A stretch of DNA of 64,000 nt from Glycomyces harbinensis (GTDB lineage: Bacteria > Actinomycetota > Actinomycetes > Mycobacteriales > Micromonosporaceae): assembly GCF_900101745.1 (NCBI RefSeq), contig NZ_FNAD01000004.1:62001-126000 (forward strand), given 5' to 3'. The position numbers and the translations under genes are program-made. The notes beneath the pieces were generated by a model. The model saw only the letters and a program-made list of their open reading frames with translations, made no database searches and was not told the origin of the DNA. This document shows positions 8,230 to 16,324 of this stretch, one piece after another (position 1 is the stretch's first letter; every line of letters begins with the position of its first letter).

Positions 8230-8771
8230 GCGGCCTCCCTCGAGTCCATCGCGAGGCCGAGCGCCGCGGCGGGGGTGCCCAGGCGCTTGCGCAGGCCCGC
8301 GAGCGCGCGGGAGGCCTGGCTCTTCACGGTGCCGACCGAGATGCTGAGGATCTCGGCGATCTGCGGGTCCGAGCGGTTCTCGTAGTAGCGCAGTACCAGG
8401 ACCGCGCGCTGGCGCTTGGGGAGCGCGGCGATGTGGCGCCACATGGCGTCGCGCATCGCCGAGTGCTCGGTGAAGTCGCGGGAGTGGTCGGGGCGGTCCT
8501 CGAAGACCTCGGTGGGCTTCTCGCGGTTGGAGCGCTTGCGCCACCAGGAGGCGTTGGTGTTGTAGAGGATGCGACGGGCGTAGGCGTCGATCGAATCAGT
8601 GGTTCTGATCCGCCCCCACGCCAAATAGGTCTTCGTCAAGGTCGTCTGCACCAGGTCCTCCGCTGTCGCCCAGTTCCCCGTCAGGAGATACGCCGCACGG
8701 TGCAGCGCAGCCGAGCGCGCCGCCACGTACTCGCGGAACTCCTCGTCCTGGGACGATTTGGCCTCGCTCAC
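8226..8771 (-). CDS. SigE-family ECF RNA polymerase sigma factor
   Basis: A 181-residue sigma-70 family protein of the actinobacterial SigE family. Region 2 is at about residues 10-75 (EFREYVAARSAALHRAAYLL, then AEDLVQTTL). Region 4 is at about 110-165 (ALPKRQRAVLVLRYYENRSD, then ILSISVGTVKSQASRAL, the -35-recognition HTH). The GTG at 8771 is chosen because AGGGAG lies 4 nt upstream; the frame is open further upstream to 8927 but that part is leader-like. The upstream region has an AAC-N18-CGT pair that could be an autoregulated ECF promoter. Confidence 0.9.
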   Translation of the reverse strand: MSEAKSSQDEEFREYVAARSAALHRAAYLLTGNWATAEDLVQTTLTKTYLAWGRIRTTDSIDAYARRILYNTNASWWRKRSNREKPTEVFEDRPDHSRDFTEHSAMRDAMWRHIAALPKRQRAVLVLRYYENRSDPQIAEILSISVGTVKSQASRALAGLRKRLGTPAAALGLAMDSREAA

Positions 8772-8799
8772 GCGTCTCCCTGGGGGGGTCGAACAACAG

Positions 8800-8823
8800 A
8801 CGACATACCCCCGGTGGAAAGTT
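8800..8823 (-). promoter_or_regulatory. possible ECF-type autoregulatory promoter
   Basis: On the minus strand GGCAAC (AAC at 8823-8821) and GTCGTC (CGT at 8802-8800) are 18 nt apart, resembling the AAC/CGT signature of ECF promoters. It sits about 30 nt upstream of the sigma gene. Spacing is slightly long. Confidence 0.3.
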
Positions 8824-8975
8824 GCCCCGTAGGGCGGAATTCTGCCAAAAGATGGGTGTGGTCGGCAACCGAGGGTCGTATAGAAGGTGAGTATACGAAG
8901 TAGGTGCAACCGGGTGGGTCCCGGCATCGCAGGGCGCAGCGGACGTCACGGCGGCGCGGACGCCGAGGGCGCGAA

Positions 8976-9001
8976 ACACCCGCCGAGTGATCGGCGGGTG
9001 T
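8976..9001 (-). terminator. intrinsic terminator of the PH-domain gene
   Basis: 11-bp perfect stem ACACCCGCCGA/TCGGCGGGTGT with GTGA loop, 38 nt downstream of the PH-domain stop. Confidence 0.75.
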
Positions 9002-9038
9002 CCGACGGTGTCGGGATCGGGGCGCTGCGGCGGCCCTT

Positions 9039-9851
9039 CTAGGCCTCCGCGTCCTTGCGCACCGGCTCCTCGGGGATGAGGTCCTCTTCGGGCTCGGCCT
9101 CGCGCTCGTCGACGGCCTCGGGCTCGTACATCTCCTCGCACATCTGGAGGTAGAGCTCGTTGGGGTTCGGCAGGTGCGGGATGTTGCGCAGCGCCTGGTC
9201 CTGGCCCGCGGACTCGATGATGAACTCGCCGTAGTTGAGCATGCGGCCCATGGGGGTCTGCGCGTACTTCATGTCGGTGACGCGGCCGAGCGGCATCATG
9301 GCGACCGAGCGGGTGATGACCCCTTGGATGAGCATGATCCGCTTGTTGGTGAGGATGAAGCGGTCCATGTACCAGTCGAGGATCTTCCAGCCGACGAAGC
9401 CGAGGATGAGCAGCCACAGGACGATGGTGACCGTGAGCGCGGTGTCGCGGCCGTCGCCCATCCTGGTCATCATGCCGGAGGCGAGGCCCATGATGAAGGT
9501 CGAGAGCGTGCCGATGATGTACCAGGGCATGAGGTGGACCCAGTGCCGGCGCCATTCGCCGCGGTACTTCTCGGTCGGGAAGAGGTACCGGGCGGAGATC
9601 GGGGAGGGGACGTCGGGAACGGTGGGGGCGCGGACGCCGGCGAGGAGGCCGACGCCGAGGCCGTCGTCGAAGCGGACGCCGTCGATGTCGCTCGCGGCGG
9701 CGGCGGGCGCGGTGCCGGCGGGGAAGGAGTATTCGCGCGTGGGGGACTCGGCGCCCGGGGCGGGACCGTCGGAAGGGGGGCGCGGACTGGGGGGTTCCAG
9801 CGGCTCGGTGTTCTTGTTGTCCCCCGAGCCGCCTGCACCGGAATCGGTCAT
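9039..9851 (-). CDS. PH domain-containing membrane protein (YdbS/bPH2-like)
   Basis: A 270-residue protein. The N-terminal 90 residues are disordered and Pro/Ala/Gly-rich. Two membrane helices follow at about 104-127 (VHLMPWYIIGTLSTFIMG) and 137-158 (TVTIVLWLLILGFVGW). The bacterial PH domain is at about 160-232: DRFILTNKRIMLIQGVITRS, then LGRVTDMKYAQTPMGRMLNYG and FIIESAGQDQALRNIPH. This is the usual YdbS-type fold. The C-terminal tail is acidic. The ATG at 9851 is the first good start. The upstream neighbour on the same strand encodes a 54-residue membrane protein. The function of the family is not established. Confidence 0.8.
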   Translation of the reverse strand: MTDSGAGGSGDNKNTEPLEPPSPRPPSDGPAPGAESPTREYSFPAGTAPAAAASDIDGVRFDDGLGVGLLAGVRAPTVPDVPSPISARYLFPTEKYRGEWRRHWVHLMPWYIIGTLSTFIMGLASGMMTRMGDGRDTALTVTIVLWLLILGFVGWKILDWYMDRFILTNKRIMLIQGVITRSVAMMPLGRVTDMKYAQTPMGRMLNYGEFIIESAGQDQALRNIPHLPNPNELYLQMCEEMYEPEAVDEREAEPEEDLIPEEPVRKDAEA

Positions 9852-9864
9852 GCTGCCGTCGCTA

Positions 9865-10029
9865 TCAGGTCACGAGGTTCGTGAAGAACGCCGCGAATCC
9901 GTTCGCGGCATCGAGGATTCCGCCTGCGAGGTTCCCGACCACATCGCTGGCTTCGCCTGGTCTGAAGGCAATAAAGAACACCAGGAACGCAAGTCCGCCC
10001 CAAGTCAGAAACTTCTTCAACTTCCTCAC
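9865..10029 (-). CDS. 54-residue conserved-type small membrane protein
   Basis: A short gene, 13 bp upstream of the PH-domain gene on the same strand. The product begins MRKLKKFLTWGGLAFLVFFI and continues with a small amphipathic tail rich in Asp/Gly/Ala (GEASDVVGNLAGGILDAANG). One membrane helix covers about residues 10-22. Small proteins with this MKKxL-helix-PxxAADV layout recur in actinomycetes, but their role is unknown. GTG at 10029 is the longest start. The TTG at 10020 (MKKFLTW) is at least as likely, because GGGAGG lies 10 nt before it and only 1 nt before the GTG. Confidence 0.6.
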   Translation of the reverse strand: MRKLKKFLTWGGLAFLVFFIAFRPGEASDVVGNLAGGILDAANGFAAFFTNLVT

Positions 10030-10080
10030 CCCTCCCGTCAAGGGTCCTGGCCGATCCTTCGTCTGGCGCAGGCTGGCACG

Positions 10081-10086
10081 AGTCTA
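10081..10086 (-). promoter_or_regulatory. -10 candidate for the small membrane protein gene
   Basis: TAGACT on the minus strand, about 50 nt upstream of the coding start. No clear -35. Confidence 0.3.
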
Positions 10087-10466
10087 GCGTACGAGCATGA
10101 CTCGGCTTTCAGTTTTCTGTTGGACCACATCGGTGTGAGCCGCGCGGCCGATGCCGGGAGCCAGGGTAGCCCGGCGAAGCAACAAATGCCCGGCTCCGCC
10201 TGTCTACCAGCGGAATGACCTATTCGTTTGTACCTCCGGGAGCTTACCCCAAGTAATCTCCCGTTGGCTCAATGTGGGCGCATCGCCCCCCGTTACCGTA
10301 GGGAAGCGTCAGGTATCCGACACCGGTCGTTCACGAACGCGCCCTGCGGGTGCGAAGCGGCGAACCGGCGCCGCCTTCGGATCCGGCACGGGACGATGCG
10401 CACCTCTCAAGGGTGCCACCGCCGTGTGACGATCGGGGGTCTCGGGAGGGTCGGATTCCGGACGCT
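10087..10466. other. 380-bp gene-poor interval
   Basis: No convincing coding region, tRNA or known RNA motif. It is less GC-biased than its surroundings. A CCGGGAGCCAGGGTAGCCCGG segment near 10155-10176 could fold into an imperfect hairpin. Small open frames on the plus strand lack ribosome sites and typical codon use. Confidence 0.4.
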
Positions 10467-11159
10467 CTAGTCCCGGGGGGCTTGTGCGAACACGTGTTCC
10501 CTCACCCACGCGTGCATGGCGATGCCGCTGGCGACGCCGGCGTTGATCGAGCGGGTCGATCCGAACTGGGTGATCGAGCAGATCATCGAGCAGACCTCCC
10601 GCACCGGTTCGGACAGTCCGGGGCCCTCCTGGCCGAAGACCAGGACCGCGTTGCGCGGCAGGGAGGCGGTCTCGATCGGGACCGAGCCGGGCAGGTTGTC
10701 GACGCCGACGACCTCGAGGCCCTCCGCGCGGGCCCAGGCGACGAAGTCCTCGACCGTGGCGTGGTGCTCGACGTGCTGGTAGCGGTCGGTGACCATCGCG
10801 CCGCGGCGGTTCCAGCGGCGCTTGCCGACGATGTGGACGGTCTTGGCGAGGAACGCGTTCGCGTTGCGCACGACGGTGCCGATGTTGAAGTCGTGCTGCC
10901 AGTTCTCGATGGCGACGTGGAAGTCGTGGCGCCGGTCGTCGAGGTCGGCGACGACGGCCTCGCGGCTCCAGTAGCGGTAGCGGTCGACCACGTTGCGGCG
11001 GTCGCCCAGGCGCAGGAGGTCGGGGTCGTACTGCGGGCCCTCGGGCCAGGGGCCCGTCCAGGGGCCGACGCCCACGTCGTCGGCGGCCCGGTCCTCGGCG
11101 GCCGGGTCTGCGGCGGGAAGGTCTGCGGCACCCGGTTCCTCGTCAGTCACGCCGACCAT
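10467..11159 (-). CDS. TrmH-family (SPOUT) RNA methyltransferase
   Basis: A 230-residue SpoU/TrmH-type enzyme that would 2'-O-methylate tRNA or rRNA using S-adenosylmethionine. The three family motifs are clear: motif 1 FNIGTVVRNANAF, motif 2 LVFGQEGPGLSEPV and motif 3 INAGVASGIAMHAWVRE, which together build the trefoil-knot SAM site. The first 45 residues are acidic and Ala/Pro-rich. The ATG at 11159 is used; a GTG three codons later is possible, and neither has a good ribosome site. The exact RNA target cannot be told from the sequence. Confidence 0.85.
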   Translation of the reverse strand: MVGVTDEEPGAADLPAADPAAEDRAADDVGVGPWTGPWPEGPQYDPDLLRLGDRRNVVDRYRYWSREAVVADLDDRRHDFHVAIENWQHDFNIGTVVRNANAFLAKTVHIVGKRRWNRRGAMVTDRYQHVEHHATVEDFVAWARAEGLEVVGVDNLPGSVPIETASLPRNAVLVFGQEGPGLSEPVREVCSMICSITQFGSTRSINAGVASGIAMHAWVREHVFAQAPRD

Positions 11160-11406
11160 TGGAGCACAGGCGCCGGCGGCGGTTTGCGCGCTCGGGGCCG
11201 GGCATAGCGCCGCCCCGGCGGCTACGGGGGAAACCGACCGGGGCGACACGAAACATACTAACTACCCGACAGCTGCGAGCGGGCACACACCCAATTGAAT
11301 TCCCTTGCCGCAGAAGGAAATCGGGTCTTAAACCGTCCCGTGTCACTCAGGTTTCGCAAGAAGCGCACCGGCACTGCGGTCCACACTGGCACCTCCCGCA
11401 CGGCGT

Positions 11407-13329
11407 TCACCGCAGGAACGACTTGAGCGCCTCCGGATTGGCCAGGGCGTCGCGGGCGATGGCCTCCTCGGGCTTGACGCCTTTGAGGATCTTCTTGACC
11501 GGGACCTCGACCTTCTTGCCGCTGAGCGTGCGGGGGATCGCGGGGACCTGGCGCACCTCGTCGGGCACGTGGCGGGGCGAGAGCTGCTGTCGGAGCGCGG
11601 CGGTGATGCGCCCCCGCAGCGCCTCGTCGAGCTCGACGCCGTCGGCGCAGGCCACGTAGAGGAGCAGGCGGTCCTGGCCGGGGTCGTCCAGGTGCACGAC
11701 GAGGGAGTCGGCGACGCCCTCGACCGCCTCGACGACGGCGTAGAACTCCGAGGTGCCCATGCGCACGCCGCCGCGGTTGAGGGTGGCGTCGCTGCGCCCG
11801 GAGATGACCGCCGAACCCCGCTCGGTGATGGTGATCCAGTCGCCGTGGCGCCAGATCCCGGGGAAGTCGGTGAGGTAGGTGTCGCGGTAGCGGTGCTTGA
11901 GCGGGTCGCCCCACAGGCCCACGGGCATCGAGGGCATCGGCGAGGCGATCACCAGCTCGCCTTCGCGGCCGATCCCGGGGTGCCCTTCGGGATCGAAGGA
12001 CTGGACGTCGGCGCCCAGGCACCGGCACGAGAGCTCGCCGCGCCAGACCGGGACGGTGGGGGCGCCGCCGATGAAGCCGGTGCACAGGTCGGTGCCGCCC
12101 GAGAGGGACTGGAGCTGCGCGGTCGCGCTGATCTGCTCGTAGACGTAGTCGAAGCCGACGGCGGGGAGCGGGGCCCCGGTCGAGCCGATCCCGTGGATCT
12201 TGGACAGGTCGGCCTCTTCGCGGGGCTTGATACCGCGGGAGCGGCAGGCCATGAGGAAGGGCGCGCTGGTGCCGAAGAAGGTGGTGCCGGACTCCTCGGC
12301 GAGGCGCCACATGCCGGCCGGGTCGGGCATCCCGTCGAACATGACGATGCCGGCGCCCACGATCGGCGCGGACATGAGGTAGTTCCACATCATCCAGCCG
12401 GTGGTGGAGTACCAGAAGAAGCGGTCGCCGACGCCGAGGTCGTGGTGCAGCGAGTGCATCTTGGCGTGCTCGATGGCCATGCCGCCGTGCGAGTGGACGA
12501 TCGCCTTCGGCAGGCCCGTGGTGCCGGAGGAGTAGAGGATGTAGAGCGGGTGGTCGAAGGTGAGCGGCTCGAACGCGACGCCCTCGTCGTAGGAGCAGAA
12601 GCGGTCCCAGGTCTCGCCCTCGATCTCGCCCGAGCCCAGGTAGGGCAGGGTGACGGAGGCGCTGAGGCCCTCGAGGCCGCGCACGACGCGCTTGAGGTCG
12701 GCGGTGCGGTCGATCGACTTGGGGCCGTACTTGTAGCCGTCGACGGCGACCAGGACCTTGGGTTCGATCTGCGCGAAGCGGTCGAGGACGGCCTTCGCGC
12801 CGAACTCGGGGGCGCAGCTGGAGAACACCGCGCCGAGGCTCGCCGAGGCGAGCATGAGCGCGAAGGTCTCGGGGATGTTCGGCATCCAGGCCGCGACGCG
12901 GTCGCCGCGGCGCACCCCGTGGGCGACCAGGCCGGCGCGGGCGCGGGCGACGGCCTCGCGCAGGTCCGAGAGGGTCCATTCGACCGGTTCGCGGGTGTCG
13001 GAGTAGGCGCGCACGATGACGTCCTCCTCCCCCACGCCGGGCGCGGTGAGGACGGCTCGCGCGTAGTTGAAGGTCTCGTCGGGGAACCACACGGTGTCGG
13101 GCATGGCCTCGTCGGCGAGGACGCGGTGCTCGGGGACGGTGCCGCCGAGGCCGAAGTGCTCCCACACCGCGCCCCAGAACGGGCGCAGGTGCTCCACCGA
13201 GTACTGCCACAGCGCCGGATAAGAGGTGAGGTCGCGCTCCTCGCGGCGCGACAGCCACTGGCCGAAGCGCCCGATGTTGGTCGTCTCCACCGCGTCAGGC
13301 CGCGGCAGCCACAGTTCCCCGTCGGTCAC
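11407..13329 (-). CDS. acetoacetate-CoA ligase
   Basis: A 640-residue adenylate-forming enzyme that makes acetoacetyl-CoA from acetoacetate, ATP and CoA, the normal length for this family. It shows the AMP-binding P-loop YSSGTTGLPKAIVHSHGG at about residue 266, the STGAPLP and SLSGGTDLCTGFIGG substrate motifs, the HGDWI and GRSDATLNRGG hinge motifs and the C-terminal catalytic Lys in RTLSGKKVEVPVKK. The N-terminal FWGAVWEHFGL segment is typical of acetoacetyl-CoA rather than acetyl-CoA synthetase. It lies 130 bp downstream of the CynX-type transporter gene on the same strand. The physiological role is probably ketone or leucine carbon recovery. Confidence 0.9.
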   Translation of the reverse strand: MTDGELWLPRPDAVETTNIGRFGQWLSRREERDLTSYPALWQYSVEHLRPFWGAVWEHFGLGGTVPEHRVLADEAMPDTVWFPDETFNYARAVLTAPGVGEEDVIVRAYSDTREPVEWTLSDLREAVARARAGLVAHGVRRGDRVAAWMPNIPETFALMLASASLGAVFSSCAPEFGAKAVLDRFAQIEPKVLVAVDGYKYGPKSIDRTADLKRVVRGLEGLSASVTLPYLGSGEIEGETWDRFCSYDEGVAFEPLTFDHPLYILYSSGTTGLPKAIVHSHGGMAIEHAKMHSLHHDLGVGDRFFWYSTTGWMMWNYLMSAPIVGAGIVMFDGMPDPAGMWRLAEESGTTFFGTSAPFLMACRSRGIKPREEADLSKIHGIGSTGAPLPAVGFDYVYEQISATAQLQSLSGGTDLCTGFIGGAPTVPVWRGELSCRCLGADVQSFDPEGHPGIGREGELVIASPMPSMPVGLWGDPLKHRYRDTYLTDFPGIWRHGDWITITERGSAVISGRSDATLNRGGVRMGTSEFYAVVEAVEGVADSLVVHLDDPGQDRLLLYVACADGVELDEALRGRITAALRQQLSPRHVPDEVRQVPAIPRTLSGKKVEVPVKKILKGVKPEEAIARDALANPEALKSFLR

Positions 13330-13459
13330 GATCGCCTCCCGATTTCCACGACAGTGTGGTCCACAGCACTATCGTGGCACGCCTCAGGTTCGCGCCTGGG
13401 AGCGGGGGATCGTTTGCCCCTTTTCGTCCGCTATCCAGGAGGTCTGGTGGGCGCCAGTG

Positions 13460-14782
13460 CTATGCGGGGTGGAGCTCGTCCTCGATGAAGCGCTCGCGCG
13501 TGACGTACAGGCCGGCGAAGAACAGGACCGCGGCGAGGGCGCCGACGACCGTGAACGGGACGGTCCAGGAGCCGGTGAGGCCGAAGACCCAGCCGACCGC
13601 GAGCGGGCCGGACCCGGCGATGAGGTAGCCGCCGGACTGGGCGAACGAGGACAGGGCGCTGGTGCCGGCGGGCGTGCGGGCCCGGAGCCCGAACAGGGTC
13701 AGGATCAGGGGGAACACCGAGGTGCCGATGCCGAACAGGACCATGGCGGTCCAGGTGAGCGGGCCGCCGCCGTCGATCCAGAGCGCGGCGAGGGCGGGCG
13801 GGTAGCAGGCCATGAGGATGAGGAAGACCGGCCTGGGGCCCCAGCGGACGGTGAGGATCGGGACGACGACCGAGACGGGGATCTGCACGATCGTGAGCAG
13901 GCCGAGCATCGACCCGGCGGCGGCCGCGTCCATGCCGTCGTCGGCGAGGATCGTGGTGGTCCAGCCCATGAGGATGTAGGCGATGGCCGACTGGCAGCCG
14001 AAGGCCACCAGCATCATCCAGGCCAGGCGCGAGCGGCTGACGCCGCGCAGGCGCCCGATCGGGTTCGCGGCGGCGGCCGCCGCGGACGGGCGCCACAGCA
14101 GCCACGGGACGATCGCGATGAGCGCCGGGAGGGCCCAGACGGCCAGCGCGATGCGCCAGTCGCCGGTGAGGTGGTCGACGGGGGCGGTGGTCGCGGCGGC
14201 GACGGCGGTCCCGACGGCGAGCGTCGTGGAGTAGGCGGTGGTCATGACGCCGATGCGGTGGGGGAAGTAGCGCTTGACGATGACCGGGACCGCGACGTTG
14301 CCGATGGCGCCGGCGGCGAGCGCCAGGAGGCTGCACAGCAGGAAGACGGCGGTGTTGGGGGCCCAGGCGCGGGCGATGAGCCCCAGGCTCATGGTCAGGA
14401 GCGCGCCGGTCAGGAGCGGGCGCGGGCCGAAGCGGCGGGCGAGGCGGGGCGCGAAGGCGCCGAGGCCGGCGAAGGCGAGGACGGGCAGGGTGGTGAGGAG
14501 CCCGGCGACGGTCTCGGACATGCCCAGTCCCGTGCGCAGTTCGGCGAGGATCGCGCCGACGCTGGTCACGGCGGTGCGGAAGTTGAAGGCGGCGAGGATG
14601 ATCCCGGCGACGAGCATCCAGCCGGCGGCTGCGGCGGCGCTCCCGGCCGGGGGGTCGGCGAGTTCGGCGCGGGGCGCGGGGGCCGGGTGCTCGTCGGGGT
14701 GGCGCGCGTCGGGCCCGGACCGCTGGGCGGGCGCGGCGGACTCGTCGGCGGCGCCGTGGGCGCGGGCGGCATCGGTCGTCAC
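13460..14782 (-). CDS. CynX/NimT-family MFS transporter
   Basis: A 440-residue major facilitator protein with 12 predicted helices. The first 50 residues are a hydrophilic Ala/Pro/His-rich extension. The core begins GWMLVAGIILAAFNFRTAVT, typical of the CynX/NimT group, whose members have been linked to cyanate, 2-nitroimidazole or small anion transport. Family features include the loop ARRFGPRPLLTGALL and the central RLRGVSRSRLAWMML. The GTG at 14782 is chosen because AGGAG lies 4-5 nt upstream; the frame is open further to 14860. It is divergent from a FadR-type regulator with a palindrome between them, so it is probably that regulator's target. Confidence 0.85.
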   Translation of the reverse strand: MTTDAARAHGAADESAAPAQRSGPDARHPDEHPAPAPRAELADPPAGSAAAAAGWMLVAGIILAAFNFRTAVTSVGAILAELRTGLGMSETVAGLLTTLPVLAFAGLGAFAPRLARRFGPRPLLTGALLTMSLGLIARAWAPNTAVFLLCSLLALAAGAIGNVAVPVIVKRYFPHRIGVMTTAYSTTLAVGTAVAAATTAPVDHLTGDWRIALAVWALPALIAIVPWLLWRPSAAAAAANPIGRLRGVSRSRLAWMMLVAFGCQSAIAYILMGWTTTILADDGMDAAAAGSMLGLLTIVQIPVSVVVPILTVRWGPRPVFLILMACYPPALAALWIDGGGPLTWTAMVLFGIGTSVFPLILTLFGLRARTPAGTSALSSFAQSGGYLIAGSGPLAVGWVFGLTGSWTVPFTVVGALAAVLFFAGLYVTRERFIEDELHPA

Positions 14783-14892
14783 GTGGCTCCTACCGGGATC
14801 GGGAGGCGGGCAATGGTCCGGCGGGGTGGAAACCGTTGTCCAACTGGTTCGCGGGCGCATTGGTGCGTCGTGAGCAGCCAGGATAGAATCGA

Positions 14893-14915
14893 GTCAATTC
14901 ATGGGATGAATTAAC
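14893..14915. promoter_or_regulatory. operator candidate between the transporter and GntR genes
   Basis: GTCAATTCAT-GGG-ATGAATTAAC: 9 of 10 arm positions are complementary with a 3-nt spacer, in an otherwise GC-rich region. It is a plausible binding site for the divergent FadR/GntR regulator. Confidence 0.5.
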
Positions 14916-15033
14916 GGCCTGTCAACGGTATCGCGACGGCTGTCTGCTTTAATCCTTCTAGTGTTGGGAAACACGCACCCCCCGGCAGCCCCCCGCTGAC
15001 CGTGGAAGCGCTCCGGAGAGGCCAGGTCCGCCA

Positions 15034-15702
15034 GTGGCATTGCAGTCGACACGCAAGTCCGCCCTCGTCGATCAGGTGATCGATCAGCTGCGCCGGCAGA
15101 TCAGCGACGGCGAATGGGGCCTCGGCTCGCGCATCCCCACCGAGAGCGAGCTCGCCGAGCTCCTCGGCGTCGGCCGCAACACCATCCGCGAAGGCGTCCG
15201 GGCCCTGGCACACGCCGGACTCCTGGAGATCCGCCAGGGCGCCGGCACGTTCGTCGTCGGGCGCTCCGAGGTCACCGCGGCCGTGCGCCGCCGCATCGCC
15301 GCCAGCCCCGCCTCGGACGCGATGGAGGTCCGCCGGGGCCTGGAGGTCGAGGCCGCGCGCCTGGCCGCCCACCGCCGCGACGAGGCCGACATCACCAGGC
15401 TGCGCATCCTCCTGGCCGAGCGCGAGGCGACCCACGAGGTCGGCGACACCGAGTCGTTCGTCGCGGCCGACATCGCCCTGCACCAGGCCGTGGCCGAGGC
15501 CAGCCACAACAAGCTCCTCGCCGAGCTGTACTCCGAGCTGGCCGAGTCGCTGCGCGAGACCGTCCGGGCCGGACTCGGCCCGGTCCTGGCCGAAGAGCCG
15601 CACATAGACCACACGCGCGCGATCGAGGCGATCATCGCCGGCGACCCGGACCTCGCCGCCGCCGAGACCGCCATGTACCTGCGCCTGCTCATCGACGACT
15701 GA
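15034..15702 (+). CDS. FadR-subfamily GntR transcriptional regulator
   Basis: A 222-residue regulator. The N-terminal winged HTH is at about residues 8-72 (DQVIDQLRRQISDGEWGLGS, ELAELLGVGRNTIREGVRAL, IRQGAGTFVV). An FCD ligand-binding domain covers about 85-218, with metal-ligand type residues in ADIALHQAVAEASHN and DHTRAIEAIIAGD. Such proteins sense small carboxylic acids. It starts with GTG at 15034. The divergent CynX/NimT transporter and the palindrome at 14893-14915 suggest it controls that gene and itself. The effector is unknown. Confidence 0.85.
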   Translation: MALQSTRKSALVDQVIDQLRRQISDGEWGLGSRIPTESELAELLGVGRNTIREGVRALAHAGLLEIRQGAGTFVVGRSEVTAAVRRRIAASPASDAMEVRRGLEVEAARLAAHRRDEADITRLRILLAEREATHEVGDTESFVAADIALHQAVAEASHNKLLAELYSELAESLRETVRAGLGPVLAEEPHIDHTRAIEAIIAGDPDLAAAETAMYLRLLIDD

Positions 15703-15817
15703 CCGGCCGCGCCGCACGATCCGACCGCCGTCCGTTCGCTCGCCGCCGGGGCAGGCGCTTTCGGGAGATAGAGTCGGAGACGTCGCCCACGCGACGAAGA
15801 ACCAGTAGGGAGTCCTC

Positions 15818-16279
15818 ATGCGCCTGTCCGCCCGCGTCGACTACGCACTGCGAGCCGCCGTGGCCCTCGCCGGCTACGGCGACCGGTGGGTCTCGGCCGA
15901 GCAGATAGCCGAGGACCAGGGCATCCCGCGCAAGTTCCTGGAGTCGATCCTGCTCCAGCTGCGCCGCGGCGGCATCGCCGCCTCCAAGCGCGGCTCCGAG
16001 GGCGGCCACCAGCTCGCCCGGCCCGGCGGGGAGATCAGCCTCGCCGACGTCATCCGCGCCGTCGACGGCCCGCTCGTGGGCGTCCGCGGCGAACGGCCCG
16101 AGCAGGTCTCCTACTCCGGGACCGCGACCGCGCTGACGAACGTGTGGATCGCCCTGCGCGTCTCCGAGCGCAACATCCTCGAATCGGTGTCCCTCGCCGC
16201 GGTCGCGAGCGACGACCTCCCGACCTCGGTCACCAAGCTCCTGGAAGACCCCGACGCCTGGGTCATCCGCGGCGCCTGA
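15818..16279 (+). CDS. Rrf2-family transcriptional regulator
   Basis: A 153-residue Rrf2 protein with the characteristic start MRLSARVDYALRAAVALAGYG and the winged HTH at about 1-62 (AEQIAEDQGIPRKFLESILL, KRGSEGGHQLARP). There is no cysteine anywhere, so it cannot ligate an Fe-S cluster as IscR, NsrR or RsrR do; it must sense something else. GGGAG lies 5 nt before the ATG. A YihY gene follows 45 bp downstream on the same strand. Confidence 0.85.
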   Translation: MRLSARVDYALRAAVALAGYGDRWVSAEQIAEDQGIPRKFLESILLQLRRGGIAASKRGSEGGHQLARPGGEISLADVIRAVDGPLVGVRGERPEQVSYSGTATALTNVWIALRVSERNILESVSLAAVASDDLPTSVTKLLEDPDAWVIRGA

Positions 16280-16324
16280 CGCGTCGGGCTCTCGCGCCGC
16301 CCCGGCCTCTGCCAGAATCAACGC

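Noticed and set aside
10087..10466. Possible tRNA, tmRNA or RNase P RNA in the gene-poor interval
   Set aside because: No T-loop GGTTCGAATCC-like sequence, CCA end or conserved RNase P/tmRNA core could be found on either strand.
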